DNA of 64,000 nucleotides, taken from positions 62,001 through 126,000 of the forward strand of contig NZ_JAJUWU010000009.1 in assembly GCF_021390325.1 (NCBI RefSeq), in the 5' to 3' direction. This document shows, piece after piece, positions 23,975 to 32,090 of this stretch (the first letter of the stretch is position 1; every line of letters starts with the position of its first letter). The stretch comes from Jiella avicenniae. GTDB taxonomy: Bacteria; Pseudomonadota; Alphaproteobacteria; Rhizobiales; Rhizobiaceae. Both the position numbers and the translations under genes were made by a program. The notes below the pieces were generated by a model, which saw only the letters and a program-made list of their open reading frames with translations, ran no database searches and had not been told where the DNA came from.

Positions 23975-25090
23975 ATGCTCATCACCGACACGGTAACGCT
24001 CGGCGACGTTCGAGTGAACGATGCTGGCTATCTCGAGACGTTCGCACATACGGCGCGGACAGGCGTTCAGCAGTACCTCGGGATTGAGGCAGGGCGGCCG
24101 GACCTTGCGATGGTGAACGTCTACAGGGACGAACGAGAAGTCTTCTCTCGGCGCTCGCTGGACACGTTTTCGAAGATCCCGATCACGATTGATCACCCTC
24201 CCACCGGCGTCAACTCAGAGAACTGGCGGAAGTTCGCTGTAGGCACCACCGGAGAGGAGGTGCTTCGGGACGGGGAAAGGCTGAAAATCGGTCTAAAGAT
24301 CACAGACAAGGCGGCGGTAGAAGCCGTCAGAGCCGGCAAGCGCGAACTCAGTGTCGGCTATTCAACGGAACTGGTTTGGGAAGATGGCGTGGCGCCGGAC
24401 GGGACACCGTTCCAGGCGAGACAAACGAACATCATCGCGGACCACATCGCAATTGTGAGTGCCGGCAGAGCCGGCCCGCAATGTCGCATCGGCGATAGCT
24501 GGGCGACCGTCAGTGAACCAAAAAAGGAGCCAACCATGGCTGATCTGACCACCGTGGTCGTCGGGGATAGCGCGGTGCAGATCGCCGCCTCCGACGCCAC
24601 AAAGCTGGAGGCCTTCAAGGCATCCATGAAGCAGTCTCTCGCCGACGCCGAGACGAAGCACGCCGACGACCTGAAGGCGAAGGATGCCGATCTCGCCAAG
24701 AAGGATGCGGAGATCGACGCGCTGAAGGGCAAGATCCTGTCCGACGCCGATCTCGACAAGCGCGTCAAGGCCCGCGCCGATCTGATCGCCACCGCCGGCA
24801 AGATCGCCAAGGACGTCAAGACGGCGGGCCTGTCCGACGCCGCGATCCGCAAGGCTGTGGTCACCGCCAAGCTCGGCGATGCGGCGCTTTCCGGCAAGTC
24901 CGAGGCCTACATCGACGCCCGCTTCGACATCCTCGCCGAGGAGGCGAGCAAAGTCGTGGACGGCTTCAAGGCCGTTATCGAGGGCGGCGTTCGGCCCACA
25001 AACCCTGTCACCGATTCCGCTTCCGCCTATCAGGCGATGCTCGATCGCGACCGCAGCGCCTGGCAGACCGCCGGCAAGCAGGAGGCCTGA
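23975..25090 (+). CDS. DUF2213-type prohead protease fused to scaffold
   Basis: Residues about 20-165 match the DUF2213 prohead protease (RRSLDTFSKIPITIDHPP, GKRELSVGYS, ADHIAIV). Residues 188-371 form an Ala/Lys/Asp-rich coiled coil with ADAETKHADDLKAKDADLAK, typical of scaffolding protein. The protease releases scaffold during capsid maturation. A second start at 24,536 would make the scaffold alone. The ATG at 23,975 lies 15 bases after the terminator at 23,956-23,960, so read-through from upstream is needed unless a local promoter exists. Confidence 0.85.
   Translation: MLITDTVTLGDVRVNDAGYLETFAHTARTGVQQYLGIEAGRPDLAMVNVYRDEREVFSRRSLDTFSKIPITIDHPPTGVNSENWRKFAVGTTGEEVLRDGERLKIGLKITDKAAVEAVRAGKRELSVGYSTELVWEDGVAPDGTPFQARQTNIIADHIAIVSAGRAGPQCRIGDSWATVSEPKKEPTMADLTTVVVGDSAVQIAASDATKLEAFKASMKQSLADAETKHADDLKAKDADLAKKDAEIDALKGKILSDADLDKRVKARADLIATAGKIAKDVKTAGLSDAAIRKAVVTAKLGDAALSGKSEAYIDARFDILAEEASKVVDGFKAVIEGGVRPTNPVTDSASAYQAMLDRDRSAWQTAGKQEA
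24536..25090 (+). CDS. Nested in-frame scaffold protein start
   Basis: The in-frame ATG at 24,536 (residue 188 of the larger protein) is preceded by AAAAAGGAG with a six-base spacer, the strongest ribosome-binding site in the region, exactly where the protease domain ends and the coiled coil begins. By analogy with lambda C/Nu3, this would yield an independent 184-residue scaffold. No experimental evidence is available. Confidence 0.65.
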   Translation: MADLTTVVVGDSAVQIAASDATKLEAFKASMKQSLADAETKHADDLKAKDADLAKKDAEIDALKGKILSDADLDKRVKARADLIATAGKIAKDVKTAGLSDAAIRKAVVTAKLGDAALSGKSEAYIDARFDILAEEASKVVDGFKAVIEGGVRPTNPVTDSASAYQAMLDRDRSAWQTAGKQEA

Positions 25091-25093
25091 TCT

Positions 25094-25555
25094 ATGGCGT
25101 TCCCCACTGTCAACTACAATCGCGAGCCGACGGCCAAGGGATATCCCGGCATGATCGCGACCACTGAGCCGCACTGGATCACGTCGATGATTGGCGAGGT
25201 CGGCACCGGTGATATTCCGTTCGGTTCGGCCGTCGTCTACGGCGCCACCGACGACACAGTCAAGAAACCGACTGCGGGCGGCAAGTTTGCCGGCATCGCC
25301 GTCGCCGACCGGACCGTGCTGAATGCGCAGGGCTCCGTTTTCAAGCAGTACGACCAGTTCGGCTGCATGCGGAACGGCACGATCTTCGTCACGGCAATCG
25401 CTGCCGTCGCGCAGGGCGATCCGGTCTATATGACGCCGACCGGCGGTCTGACGAACGTTTCGACGAGCAATGCTCTGCTCGCCAGCGCTGAATGGATGGA
25501 CACGACGACTGGTGCGAACCAGCTCGCCCGTGTCCGCTTGAACGTCACCAAATAA
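25094..25555 (+). CDS. Capsid cement/decoration protein (Gp24-like)
   Basis: The 153-residue beta-rich protein begins MAFPTVNYNREPTAKGYPGM and lies between scaffold and major capsid genes, as structural cement proteins do in phages with a DUF2184 capsid. Motifs VYGATDDTVKKP and FAGIAVADRTVLN support the family. It would stabilise the capsid lattice on its surface. The start is four bases after the scaffold stop. Confidence 0.8.
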   Translation: MAFPTVNYNREPTAKGYPGMIATTEPHWITSMIGEVGTGDIPFGSAVVYGATDDTVKKPTAGGKFAGIAVADRTVLNAQGSVFKQYDQFGCMRNGTIFVTAIAAVAQGDPVYMTPTGGLTNVSTSNALLASAEWMDTTTGANQLARVRLNVTK

Positions 25556-25567
25556 GGGGAGGGCGAC

Positions 25568-26497
25568 ATGCTCACCATGGACGCGCCTTCCCTGGCGCTG
25601 AACTTCCTGCGCACCGCGCAGAACTACATCGAGCCGGGCATCTACGCGCGCCAGTACCCCGACTTCCAGTACCGGGAACTGGTCCCTGTCGACAATTCCG
25701 CGCCCGAATGGATCAAGCAGATCGAGTTCTTCTCGATGGGCGACGACATGGGCGAAGCGCGTGAGTTCGCCGCCGAGGGCGACGACATCCCGTTTGTCGA
25801 CTTCCAGCTCGACAAGGGTGACAGCCGTGTAACGATGGCTGCGATCGGCTATCGGTATAACCTCGAAGAACTGTCGCACGCTCAGCAGTACGGCATCCGG
25901 CTGACGGACGAGCGTGCCGACGCGGCCCGTCGCGCTTATGAGCGCTATGTCGACAACACTGCCTTCCTTGGCCGTGCGAAACTCGGCAAAACCGGTCTCG
26001 TCAATGCAGGGAGCGTCACGGTCATTCCGGCCCCGACCGGCGACTGGTCGGACCCTGCTACGACGCCCGACCAGATCCAGGCCGACGTGAACGCCGGCCT
26101 GTCCGCCATCTTCATCGGCACCAACGGGATCGAGCAGGCCGACACCATGCTCATTCCGCAGGCGCAGTATGAGGCATTGGCGACCCGGCGTCTCGACCCG
26201 ACCATGACGACCACGATCATGGAGCATATCCAGCGGACGAACGTCTACACGATGCGGACCAACCGCCCGCTGACGATCCGCGCCGTATGGGGCTTGGAGA
26301 CGGCAGGCGCTGCGTCGGCGCCGCGCGCGGTCTTCTATCGCCGTGATCCGGCAGTGGTAAAAATCCACATCCCGATGCCGCTGCGATGGCTGGAGGCCGA
26401 AAAGCGCCTTCTCAAGTACGAGGTGCCCGGCATCTTCCGCCTCGGCGGTGTCGAAGTCCGTCGCCCTGGTGCGATGCGTTACATGGATGGGGTGTGA
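25568..26497 (+). CDS. Major capsid protein (DUF2184 family)
   Basis: The 309-residue protein fits DUF2184/HK97-fold capsids: an N-terminal helix (LALNFLRTAQNYIEPGIYA), EWIKQIEFFSMGDDMGEARE, and a central region with SVTVIPAPTGDW. Its C-terminus (KIHIPMPLRWLEAEKRLLKY, GGVEVRRPGAMRYMDG) matches the axial-domain end of such capsids. It is the most abundant head protein. GGGGAGGG precedes the ATG at 25,568. Confidence 0.92.
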   Translation: MLTMDAPSLALNFLRTAQNYIEPGIYARQYPDFQYRELVPVDNSAPEWIKQIEFFSMGDDMGEAREFAAEGDDIPFVDFQLDKGDSRVTMAAIGYRYNLEELSHAQQYGIRLTDERADAARRAYERYVDNTAFLGRAKLGKTGLVNAGSVTVIPAPTGDWSDPATTPDQIQADVNAGLSAIFIGTNGIEQADTMLIPQAQYEALATRRLDPTMTTTIMEHIQRTNVYTMRTNRPLTIRAVWGLETAGAASAPRAVFYRRDPAVVKIHIPMPLRWLEAEKRLLKYEVPGIFRLGGVEVRRPGAMRYMDGV

Positions 26498-26499
26498 CC

Positions 26500-26850
26500 A
26501 TGGCCACGATTACGAACAAGTACGGTTCGCCTCTTACGATCGTCGGCGTGAATATCCGCCCCGGCGCATCGGAGGACGTTCCGAACTGGAGCGAGGCGAA
26601 AAAGAACCGCACCATCTCCAAATGGATCGACGGCGGCATCATCGCGGTGTCTGGCGATGCCGATCCCAAGAACCAGAGCGGCGGCACGTCGGCCTATGCC
26701 GTGAAGGACAAGGGCGCTGGCTGGTACGTCATCACCAAGGACGGCGCCGAGGTCACGAAGTCGCTCCGCAAGGACGCGGTCGAGGGCTTCGACGCCAAGA
26801 CCGACGAGGCCAAGGCCGCCTTCGTCGAGGCGAACAAGGCCGAGGACTGA
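26500..26850 (+). CDS. Phage head-associated hypothetical protein (116 aa)
   Basis: The start at 26,500 directly follows the capsid stop; the longer frame inside the capsid gene is a shadow. The protein (MATITNKYGSPLTIVGVNIR) has a beta-rich half and an Ala/Lys/Asp-rich C-terminus. It is probably a minor head protein or accessory decoration, judged by position only. There is no recognised domain. Confidence 0.7.
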   Translation: MATITNKYGSPLTIVGVNIRPGASEDVPNWSEAKKNRTISKWIDGGIIAVSGDADPKNQSGGTSAYAVKDKGAGWYVITKDGAEVTKSLRKDAVEGFDAKTDEAKAAFVEANKAED

Positions 26851-26854
26851 TCAA

Positions 26855-27328
26855 ATGGCGGGCTATGGCGACAACGACGGTCTCATGACCTATGCCTCGT
26901 CGGTCGGGTACACCATCTCGGATGGTGCTGACCTCACCGTGGCCCGCCAGATCGGCAGCACGTACATCGACAGCCTGTACGGCGATCGCTTTCCCGGCGA
27001 GCCGACGGGTGGAATCGAACAGGACAGGGAATGGCCCCGCACGGGCGCCACAGCCTACGGCTCGACGCTTGCCAGCGACGTAATCCCGACACGGGTCGTT
27101 AACGCCTCCTATGAGGCCGCGATCCTGCAGATGAAGACGCCGGGCTCGCTCTCCGCCTCCTACACGCCCGGCACGCGCAAGGTTCTGACCGAAGTCAAGG
27201 GCATCAAGTGGCAAGTCATCGGCACAGGAACCGCTGAGGAGCGGGCCTATCTCGTCTCCGAGACGATCGAGGGCATCCTCACGCCGCTCCTCATTCCGCG
27301 CTACCTGCCCGCGATCTTGGTGGTGTGA
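26855..27328 (+). CDS. Head-tail connector-like protein (DnaT-like family name)
   Basis: The 157-residue protein resembles proteins labelled DnaT-like single-strand-binding in databases, but in this position (after capsid, before stopper) it most likely acts as the HK97-gp6-like adaptor ring. Motifs include ARQIGSTYIDSLYGDRFPGE and the hydrophobic C-terminus. The start lies four bases after the previous stop. Confidence 0.75.
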   Translation: MAGYGDNDGLMTYASSVGYTISDGADLTVARQIGSTYIDSLYGDRFPGEPTGGIEQDREWPRTGATAYGSTLASDVIPTRVVNASYEAAILQMKTPGSLSASYTPGTRKVLTEVKGIKWQVIGTGTAEERAYLVSETIEGILTPLLIPRYLPAILVV

Positions 27329-27331
27329 TCC

Positions 27332-27751
27332 ATGGAAGATTGGGCCGCAATAGCCGCAGAAGTCGAGAGCGCGCTCGTCGAGATCGCCGACGTCTCGCAG
27401 CCGGCGGGCTACCCTGTGACCATCCGCAGGGTGACCGCGGGGAATCCCTACGATCCCGACGACGATGGCACGAAGACCTACCACGCATTCCATTGCGTCC
27501 AGGAGACGAGACAGTTTCGCGACGCATCAGGAAGTCTTGTTGGCGAGAGCATCACGACGCTACTTCTGAACGCCACAGGTGACATCACGCCTTCTGAGGC
27601 CGACACAATCCTCCCCGGCACGAAGAAGGCCGACATCGAAGCCTTGCCGGATGCAGCCGCCGACGCCCTCGGGTGGCAAGAGATCGGCGACGTTCGGGAA
27701 GTCTCACCCGCCGGCGTGCCGGTGCTATTCGAAGTCGACTTGGCGAACTGA
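27332..27751 (+). CDS. Probable head-tail stopper protein (139 aa)
   Basis: Beginning MEDWAAIAAEVESALVEIAD, this beta-rich protein lies where phages keep a head-completion or stopper protein. Residues 28-80 (VTIRRVTAGNPYDPDDDG and FHCVQETRQF) resemble head-closure proteins. The assignment is based on gene order; the stop overlaps the next small start. Confidence 0.65.
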   Translation: MEDWAAIAAEVESALVEIADVSQPAGYPVTIRRVTAGNPYDPDDDGTKTYHAFHCVQETRQFRDASGSLVGESITTLLLNATGDITPSEADTILPGTKKADIEALPDAAADALGWQEIGDVREVSPAGVPVLFEVDLAN

Positions 27752-27876
27752 TGTCCTTCCTCTCCAAGCTTGCCGGCCTCTTCGATGTCGCGAAGGAGCG
27801 GATCAAGACCACGTTCTTTTCGGCGATCGACGATGTCCGCAACAGTGTCACGCTGAAGACGGTGCGAGCTAGGTGA
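27751..27876 (+). CDS. Small 41-aa protein related to the next gene
   Basis: The ATG at 27,751 overlaps the previous stop (TGATG). The peptide contains SAIDDVRNSVTLKTV, which closely resembles DAISDVRDAITLRIV near the N-terminus of the minor head protein that follows. The gene also overlaps that one. It may be the relic of a partial duplication, or a genuine small protein. Function is unknown. Confidence 0.5.
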   Translation: MSFLSKLAGLFDVAKERIKTTFFSAIDDVRNSVTLKTVRAR

Positions 27877-28922
27877 TGGCATCGCAGCGCGAAATCATCG
27901 CCGGCCTCGTCGCGAGGTATGAGCCGCAGGTCAGACAAGCCTTCCTAGATGCGATCAGCGATGTCCGCGACGCTATCACCCTGCGCATCGTTATTGATCG
28001 GCTGGAGAGGAACGACATCAATGGCGCGGTCGAAGCGCTTCACCTCGATCACGAGGCGTTCGCGAGGCTGGAGCAGTCGATCACAGATGCCTACACGGGC
28101 GGCGGCCAGGCCATCGTCCAGACGCTCCCGAAGCTTCGCGACCCCGGCGGCGACCTGTTGATCTGGCGCTTCGGTGTTCGCAACACGCAAGGGGAGCTGG
28201 AGCTTCGCCGCAGCCTAGAGGTTCTGTCGACGAACCTGACGACGGAAGCGCGAGAGGTTGCGCGGACGAAGCTTGTGGAAGGGCTGGCCGCAGGACGCAA
28301 CCCTACGCAGACTGCAGTGGAGTTGGTCGGCAGGGTTAACCGCGCGAGTGGCAAGCGCGAGGGTGGGATCATCGGACTTTCCCGGCCGCAGGCGCAATAC
28401 GTTCAGAACGCGCGTGACGAGCTACAATCCGGAGATCCGAAGCGTCTTCGAAACTACCTCACACGAGGCCAACGAGATAAGCGCTTCGACAGGGCCATTG
28501 AGAAGGCCATCAGGGAGGGGAAGCCTCTCCCGCAGGACTTGGTTTCCAAGATTGCCGGACGCTACTCTGACGGCCTTCTGAAGCTCCGCGGAGACACCAT
28601 CGCCCTCGACCAGACCATGACCGCAATGGCGCGGGCAAAGGATGAGAGCTATCGCCAGCAGATCGCCAGCGGGAAGGTCGATCAGCGGTTTGTTACCAAG
28701 ACGTGGCACCACTCGCCGGAGGAAGACCCAAGGCTCAATCATCTGGCTCTTGACGGCAAGACTGTCGGTTATAACGAGATGTTCGACATGGGGAACGGCA
28801 CGATGATGCGCTACGCCCATGACCCCGAAGGCGGCCCGAAGGAAAACCTATTCTGCAAATGCCGCACGGAATACCGCTTCAGCGCCGTTGATGCCTTGGT
28901 ATCCAGGATGGGGCGGGCATGA
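27876..28922 (+). CDS. Mu gpF-like minor head morphogenesis protein
   Basis: The 348-residue protein has the gpF signature in its C-terminus: KTWHHSPEEDPRLNHLALDG, FDMGNGTMMRYAHDP, ENLFCKCRTEY. It is a minor capsid protein probably ejected or bound at the portal. The ATG at 27,876 is chosen over a GTG at 27,873; both overlap the previous stop. It sits after the connectors rather than next to the portal, which is unusual. Confidence 0.85.
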   Translation: MASQREIIAGLVARYEPQVRQAFLDAISDVRDAITLRIVIDRLERNDINGAVEALHLDHEAFARLEQSITDAYTGGGQAIVQTLPKLRDPGGDLLIWRFGVRNTQGELELRRSLEVLSTNLTTEAREVARTKLVEGLAAGRNPTQTAVELVGRVNRASGKREGGIIGLSRPQAQYVQNARDELQSGDPKRLRNYLTRGQRDKRFDRAIEKAIREGKPLPQDLVSKIAGRYSDGLLKLRGDTIALDQTMTAMARAKDESYRQQIASGKVDQRFVTKTWHHSPEEDPRLNHLALDGKTVGYNEMFDMGNGTMMRYAHDPEGGPKENLFCKCRTEYRFSAVDALVSRMGRA

Positions 28923-29371
28923 AAACGATGAACTTCGCCGCGCAGGTGGCCGATTGGGTGCATGAGGTGGAAGGCGCCATCGAGGCGATCTACACTGACA
29001 GCGTTCAAGACCTCCTGGAAGAAGCACAGAAGAATGCCCCGGTGAAGACGGGCTTCCTCGTCAACTCGCTCCTGCTATCGACAACGGCGATGCCGGCCAT
29101 CAAAGAGACTGAAAAGCCAGCCGATGGTGCGAAATACGCCCCGGCCGAAATCAGCGCATCAATTATTGGAGAAGGTTTCGGCAGCGTACTGTATGCCGGC
29201 TACACTGCGGCTTATGCGGCGCGGCTCGAGTTCGGCTTCGAAGGCGTGGACACCCTCGGCCGGGTCTACCGTCAATCGCCCAGAATGTTTGTCGGCTTGG
29301 CTGCACAGAACTGGCCGAACATCGTCCAAAGGAATGCGCAGCGGCTTTCGGCGAAAATCGCCTTCAGGTAG
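28919..29371 (+). CDS. HK97 gp10-like tail completion protein
   Basis: The 150-residue protein has the gp10-like pattern NAPVKTGFLVNSLLLST near residue 40, TAAYAARLEFGFEG near 100 and PRMFVGLAAQNWPNIV near the end. It would act at the head-tail junction, where gp10-like proteins cap the neck. It overlaps the gpF-like stop by four bases and its 3-prime end overlaps a minus-strand gene. Confidence 0.85.
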   Translation: MKTMNFAAQVADWVHEVEGAIEAIYTDSVQDLLEEAQKNAPVKTGFLVNSLLLSTTAMPAIKETEKPADGAKYAPAEISASIIGEGFGSVLYAGYTAAYAARLEFGFEGVDTLGRVYRQSPRMFVGLAAQNWPNIVQRNAQRLSAKIAFR

Positions 29372-29627
29372 GCCGCTTCATTAGGTCGCCGAAATCGACG
29401 CCGTGAATCTCGCTGACACGCCCCGATCGGACTTCATCGTACATGGTCATAAGCCGGAGAAGCCGACGGTCGGTCTGGCGCCTCGCCTCTAGCACGGTTT
29501 CCGCAAAATCATCGCCCCCCTGTACACCCATCAGCGCATCATAGTGGGCTCGCAGCAGGTCGTAGACCTGATCTCTTGTAAGGACGGGTTTGCGGTCGTC
29601 GTCGGAAAGCGGGTCGCGGTCGGCCAT
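29364..29627 (-). CDS. Minus-strand small protein within tail operon (87 aa)
   Basis: The start at 29,627 is the ATG of MADRDPLSDDDRKPVLTRDQ; the frame upstream of it is less protein-like. The charged, helical composition (LLRAHYDALMGVQGGDDF) looks like a real protein and there is no competing plus-strand gene between 29,372 and 29,645. It ends eight bases inside the gp10-like gene. It is probably an independently transcribed moron. No family is recognised. Confidence 0.6.
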   Translation of the reverse strand: MADRDPLSDDDRKPVLTRDQVYDLLRAHYDALMGVQGGDDFAETVLEARRQTDRRLLRLMTMYDEVRSGRVSEIHGVDFGDLMKRPT

Positions 29628-29645
29628 CACGGGAACGGATAGCAC

Positions 29646-30062
29646 ATGCCGGCCTCTGGAATAAACGGCAAGATCGGCGACGCCCTGGAGGGCCATCTCG
29701 TCGCCTTCGTCACCGATCGAGCGCTGCCGGTCTACTGGCTGAACAAGACCGGGCCGTCGCCGACGCCACCGACCTATCTGGAAACCTCGCTCACGCGGAA
29801 TAACACGCGGCCGACGGCGTTTCGCACCGACACGCTCAAGGGCCTGTTTCAGATCTCGGTCCGCTCGCCACTCGGCGTCGGCAACAACCCGGCGGACGAA
29901 ATCGCCGACGCACTGGTGACGCTCTACGCCCGCGGAACGTGGATCACTCGCGACGGCATAACGGTGCGGGTCGCCAACTCATGGGCCGCAGGCCCCTTCA
30001 AGGACGACACACGCTGGCATGTCCCGGTGATCGTCGACTGGTTCGTCCAGAACAACCTCTGA
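29646..30062 (+). CDS. Tail terminator-like protein (DUF4128)
   Basis: The 138-residue protein fits the DUF4128 or lambda gpU-like tail terminator pattern: YLETSLTRNNTRPTAF, LKGLFQISVRSPLG and a C-terminal HVPVIVDWFVQNNL. It would end tube growth and join the tail to the head. The start is 20 bases past the minus-strand gene. Confidence 0.8.
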   Translation: MPASGINGKIGDALEGHLVAFVTDRALPVYWLNKTGPSPTPPTYLETSLTRNNTRPTAFRTDTLKGLFQISVRSPLGVGNNPADEIADALVTLYARGTWITRDGITVRVANSWAAGPFKDDTRWHVPVIVDWFVQNNL

Positions 30063-30090
30063 CCTCGCAATTTTGCAAGGAGAATTCGCA

Positions 30091-31275
30091 ATGGCCTACC
30101 AGACGGCAAGGCAGATCGAGGTCGCCTATGCGCCTCAGACGACGATCGGGACCAAGCCGGATGCCGGCACGTCCAAGGGGTTTCGCGCCAATACCGGCGG
30201 CTTGAACCTCACCAAGTCGCCGATCGAATCCGGCGAGAACCGCCGCGACGGCATGACGACGCGGGGCAGGCACGGCACCCGATCCGTCACCGGCAGCTAT
30301 ACCGGGGATATTTCGGTCGGCACGTTCGACGATCTGGTCGAGGCCGTCTTCTGGGGCGCGTTCGATACCCCGCTCGCGTTGACGGGCCTGTCCCTCACTG
30401 CGGACTCGTCGGCCAAGACGATCACCCGCGCAAGCGGCTCCTGGATCACAGACGGCGTTCGTGTCGGCGACGTCGTTCGCTTCACCGGCTTCACAACCAC
30501 GGCCAACAACAGCCGCAACTTTCGCGTCGTTGGTCTCACCGCGACCGTCATTACCGTTGCTGAAGCGCCGACGACCGTTGCCTCGGCGGAATCGAGCATC
30601 AGCATGGCCCGTTCCAAGAAGGTCATCCAGGGCACGACCCGGCGGGCGTTTTGCATCGAGGAGCGCGAGATCGACATCGACGGTTCCGAGGTGTTCGACT
30701 GGTGCCGGGCCTCGTCGATGGCGGTCAACCTCCAGCCGAACGGCATGGGAACGCTGCAGTTCAACTTCGTCGGCCGGAACATGGAAGTTCTGGAGGACGC
30801 GGAGAGCCCCTACTTCACTTCGCCGGTCTACACGACTACGCAAGGTTTGACGGCGGTCGAGGCGAAGATCGTCCTTGGCGCCACCGAGGTCGTCGACCTG
30901 ACCAGCCTGACGCTGAACTTCGATCGCCGGGCCGCGGGCCAGCCGGTCGTCGGCTCCGATCTGACGCCGGACGTCTTCGATAATACCGCTCAGATGACGG
31001 GATCGATCACCGGCCTTCGGCAGGACTTCACCCGCACCCAGGCGTTCCTGAACGAGACCGATCTCAGCCTGCACCTGCTGTTCGCCGAGAACGAAGCCGA
31101 GCCGGCGGATTTCGTCTCCTTCGTCGTGCCGTACCTAACGCTCTCGTCTTCGTCGAAGTCGGAACTCGGGCAGGACGGGCCGCGAACACAGACGCTCGAC
31201 CTCATGATCGGCGCCGACCCCCGCGGCGGGGCCTATGACCCGGCGATGATGATCTTCCAGTCCAGCGCCGCGTAA
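30091..31275 (+). CDS. Major tail tube protein
   Basis: The ATG at 30,091 has AAGGAG with good spacing; the upstream ATG of the open frame lacks one. The 394-residue protein (MAYQTARQIEVAYAPQTTIG) is beta-rich and repeats a Thr/Ser-rich pattern. It matches the phage tail tube family in size and position after the terminator and before the chaperones. It should polymerise into the tail tube. Confidence 0.85.
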   Translation: MAYQTARQIEVAYAPQTTIGTKPDAGTSKGFRANTGGLNLTKSPIESGENRRDGMTTRGRHGTRSVTGSYTGDISVGTFDDLVEAVFWGAFDTPLALTGLSLTADSSAKTITRASGSWITDGVRVGDVVRFTGFTTTANNSRNFRVVGLTATVITVAEAPTTVASAESSISMARSKKVIQGTTRRAFCIEEREIDIDGSEVFDWCRASSMAVNLQPNGMGTLQFNFVGRNMEVLEDAESPYFTSPVYTTTQGLTAVEAKIVLGATEVVDLTSLTLNFDRRAAGQPVVGSDLTPDVFDNTAQMTGSITGLRQDFTRTQAFLNETDLSLHLLFAENEAEPADFVSFVVPYLTLSSSSKSELGQDGPRTQTLDLMIGADPRGGAYDPAMMIFQSSAA

Positions 31276-31293
31276 CCCTCAGGAGAAACGACC

Positions 31294-31548
31294 GTGAACA
31301 GCAACGAAGCCGAGACGAAGGTCCGCAAGGCCGCGGCAGATCTGAAAAGCGCGATCCTTGCGGCCCGGGATGCCGGCCTGAGCGTCGTATGGCCGGCGCG
31401 CGTCGCCGATCTCGATTCCATCGTCGTCAGCGAGACCGGCAAGGCGAAGGTGACGGTCTCCGTCGAGGCCGACGTACCGCCGGAGACGGCCGACAAGGCC
31501 GCCAAGGCCGCACAGAAGGCCGCCGACAAGGTCACCGGCACCTCCTGA
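31294..31548 (+). CDS. Small phage tail-region protein (84 aa, GTG start)
   Basis: CAGGAGAAACGACC precedes the GTG at 31,294. The protein is Ala/Lys-rich with a helical N-terminus (ETKVRKAAADLKSAI), a beta segment, and an Ala-rich helical end. It lies between tail tube and tail chaperone genes. Function is unknown; it may be an assembly factor. Confidence 0.65.
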   Translation: MNSNEAETKVRKAAADLKSAILAARDAGLSVVWPARVADLDSIVVSETGKAKVTVSVEADVPPETADKAAKAAQKAADKVTGTS

Positions 31549-31575
31549 CGCCGAACCCGCCCGACAGCGGACAAG

Positions 31576-31632
31576 CTCGCCAGTGGCGAGTGTTGCGCAA
31601 CAGGCGAGGGGTGGTGTCGGCTTCCCCTCGCC
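31576..31632 (+). other. Two hairpins with mutually pairable arms
   Basis: CTCGCC (31,576-31,581) pairs with GGCGAG (31,585-31,590). GGCGAGGGG (31,603-31,611) pairs with CCCCTCGCC (31,624-31,632). The arms are cross-complementary, so alternative structures are possible. They lie in the 110-base gap before the tail chaperone gene and may set its expression relative to the tube. Confidence 0.5.
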
Positions 31633-31658
31633 ATCCTTCCGACAAAGGACCATAGACC

Positions 31659-32090
31659 ATGGATGATTTCGACCTCGATCAGATCGACGCGGCCGACGAA
31701 GCCGAGATGCGGGTGATCGCCAACGGCAATCCGACGGAGTGGATCTGGCGATTCGCCGGCCCCGGCCACGATCGGACGATCGCCCAGACCAATCGCCTCT
31801 CGCGCGAGCGGCTTCACCGGGATCGCGAGCAGGAACAGGCCCGGGTCAACGGCAAGAAGTGGAAGGCGCCCGACGAGAGCGTTGACGAGATCCGCGAGCG
31901 GAACGTCAAGTTCGTCACCGATCGCCTGCTCGGCTGGTCGCCGGTGAAGATGGGCGGCGAGGATTACCCGTTCACACCCGAGAACGCCAAGAAACTGCTG
32001 CTCGACCGGCGCAAGAGCGCTCTGCTCGTTCAGGCGCTCGAATTCCTCGGTGAAGACCAGTCTTTTACGAAGACCTCGGCGATCGGCTGA
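31659..32090 (+). CDS. Tail assembly chaperone, short form (gpG-like)
   Basis: The 143-residue zero-frame product ends QALEFLGEDQSFTKTSAIG. It lies between the tail tube and tape measure genes, which is where siphophages encode the chaperone pair. It would bind the tape measure during tail initiation. Its 3-prime end overlaps the -1 frame that encodes the T extension. Ends are sharp, since the zero frame stops at 32,088-32,090. Confidence 0.85.
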   Translation: MDDFDLDQIDAADEAEMRVIANGNPTEWIWRFAGPGHDRTIAQTNRLSRERLHRDREQEQARVNGKKWKAPDESVDEIRERNVKFVTDRLLGWSPVKMGGEDYPFTPENAKKLLLDRRKSALLVQALEFLGEDQSFTKTSAIG

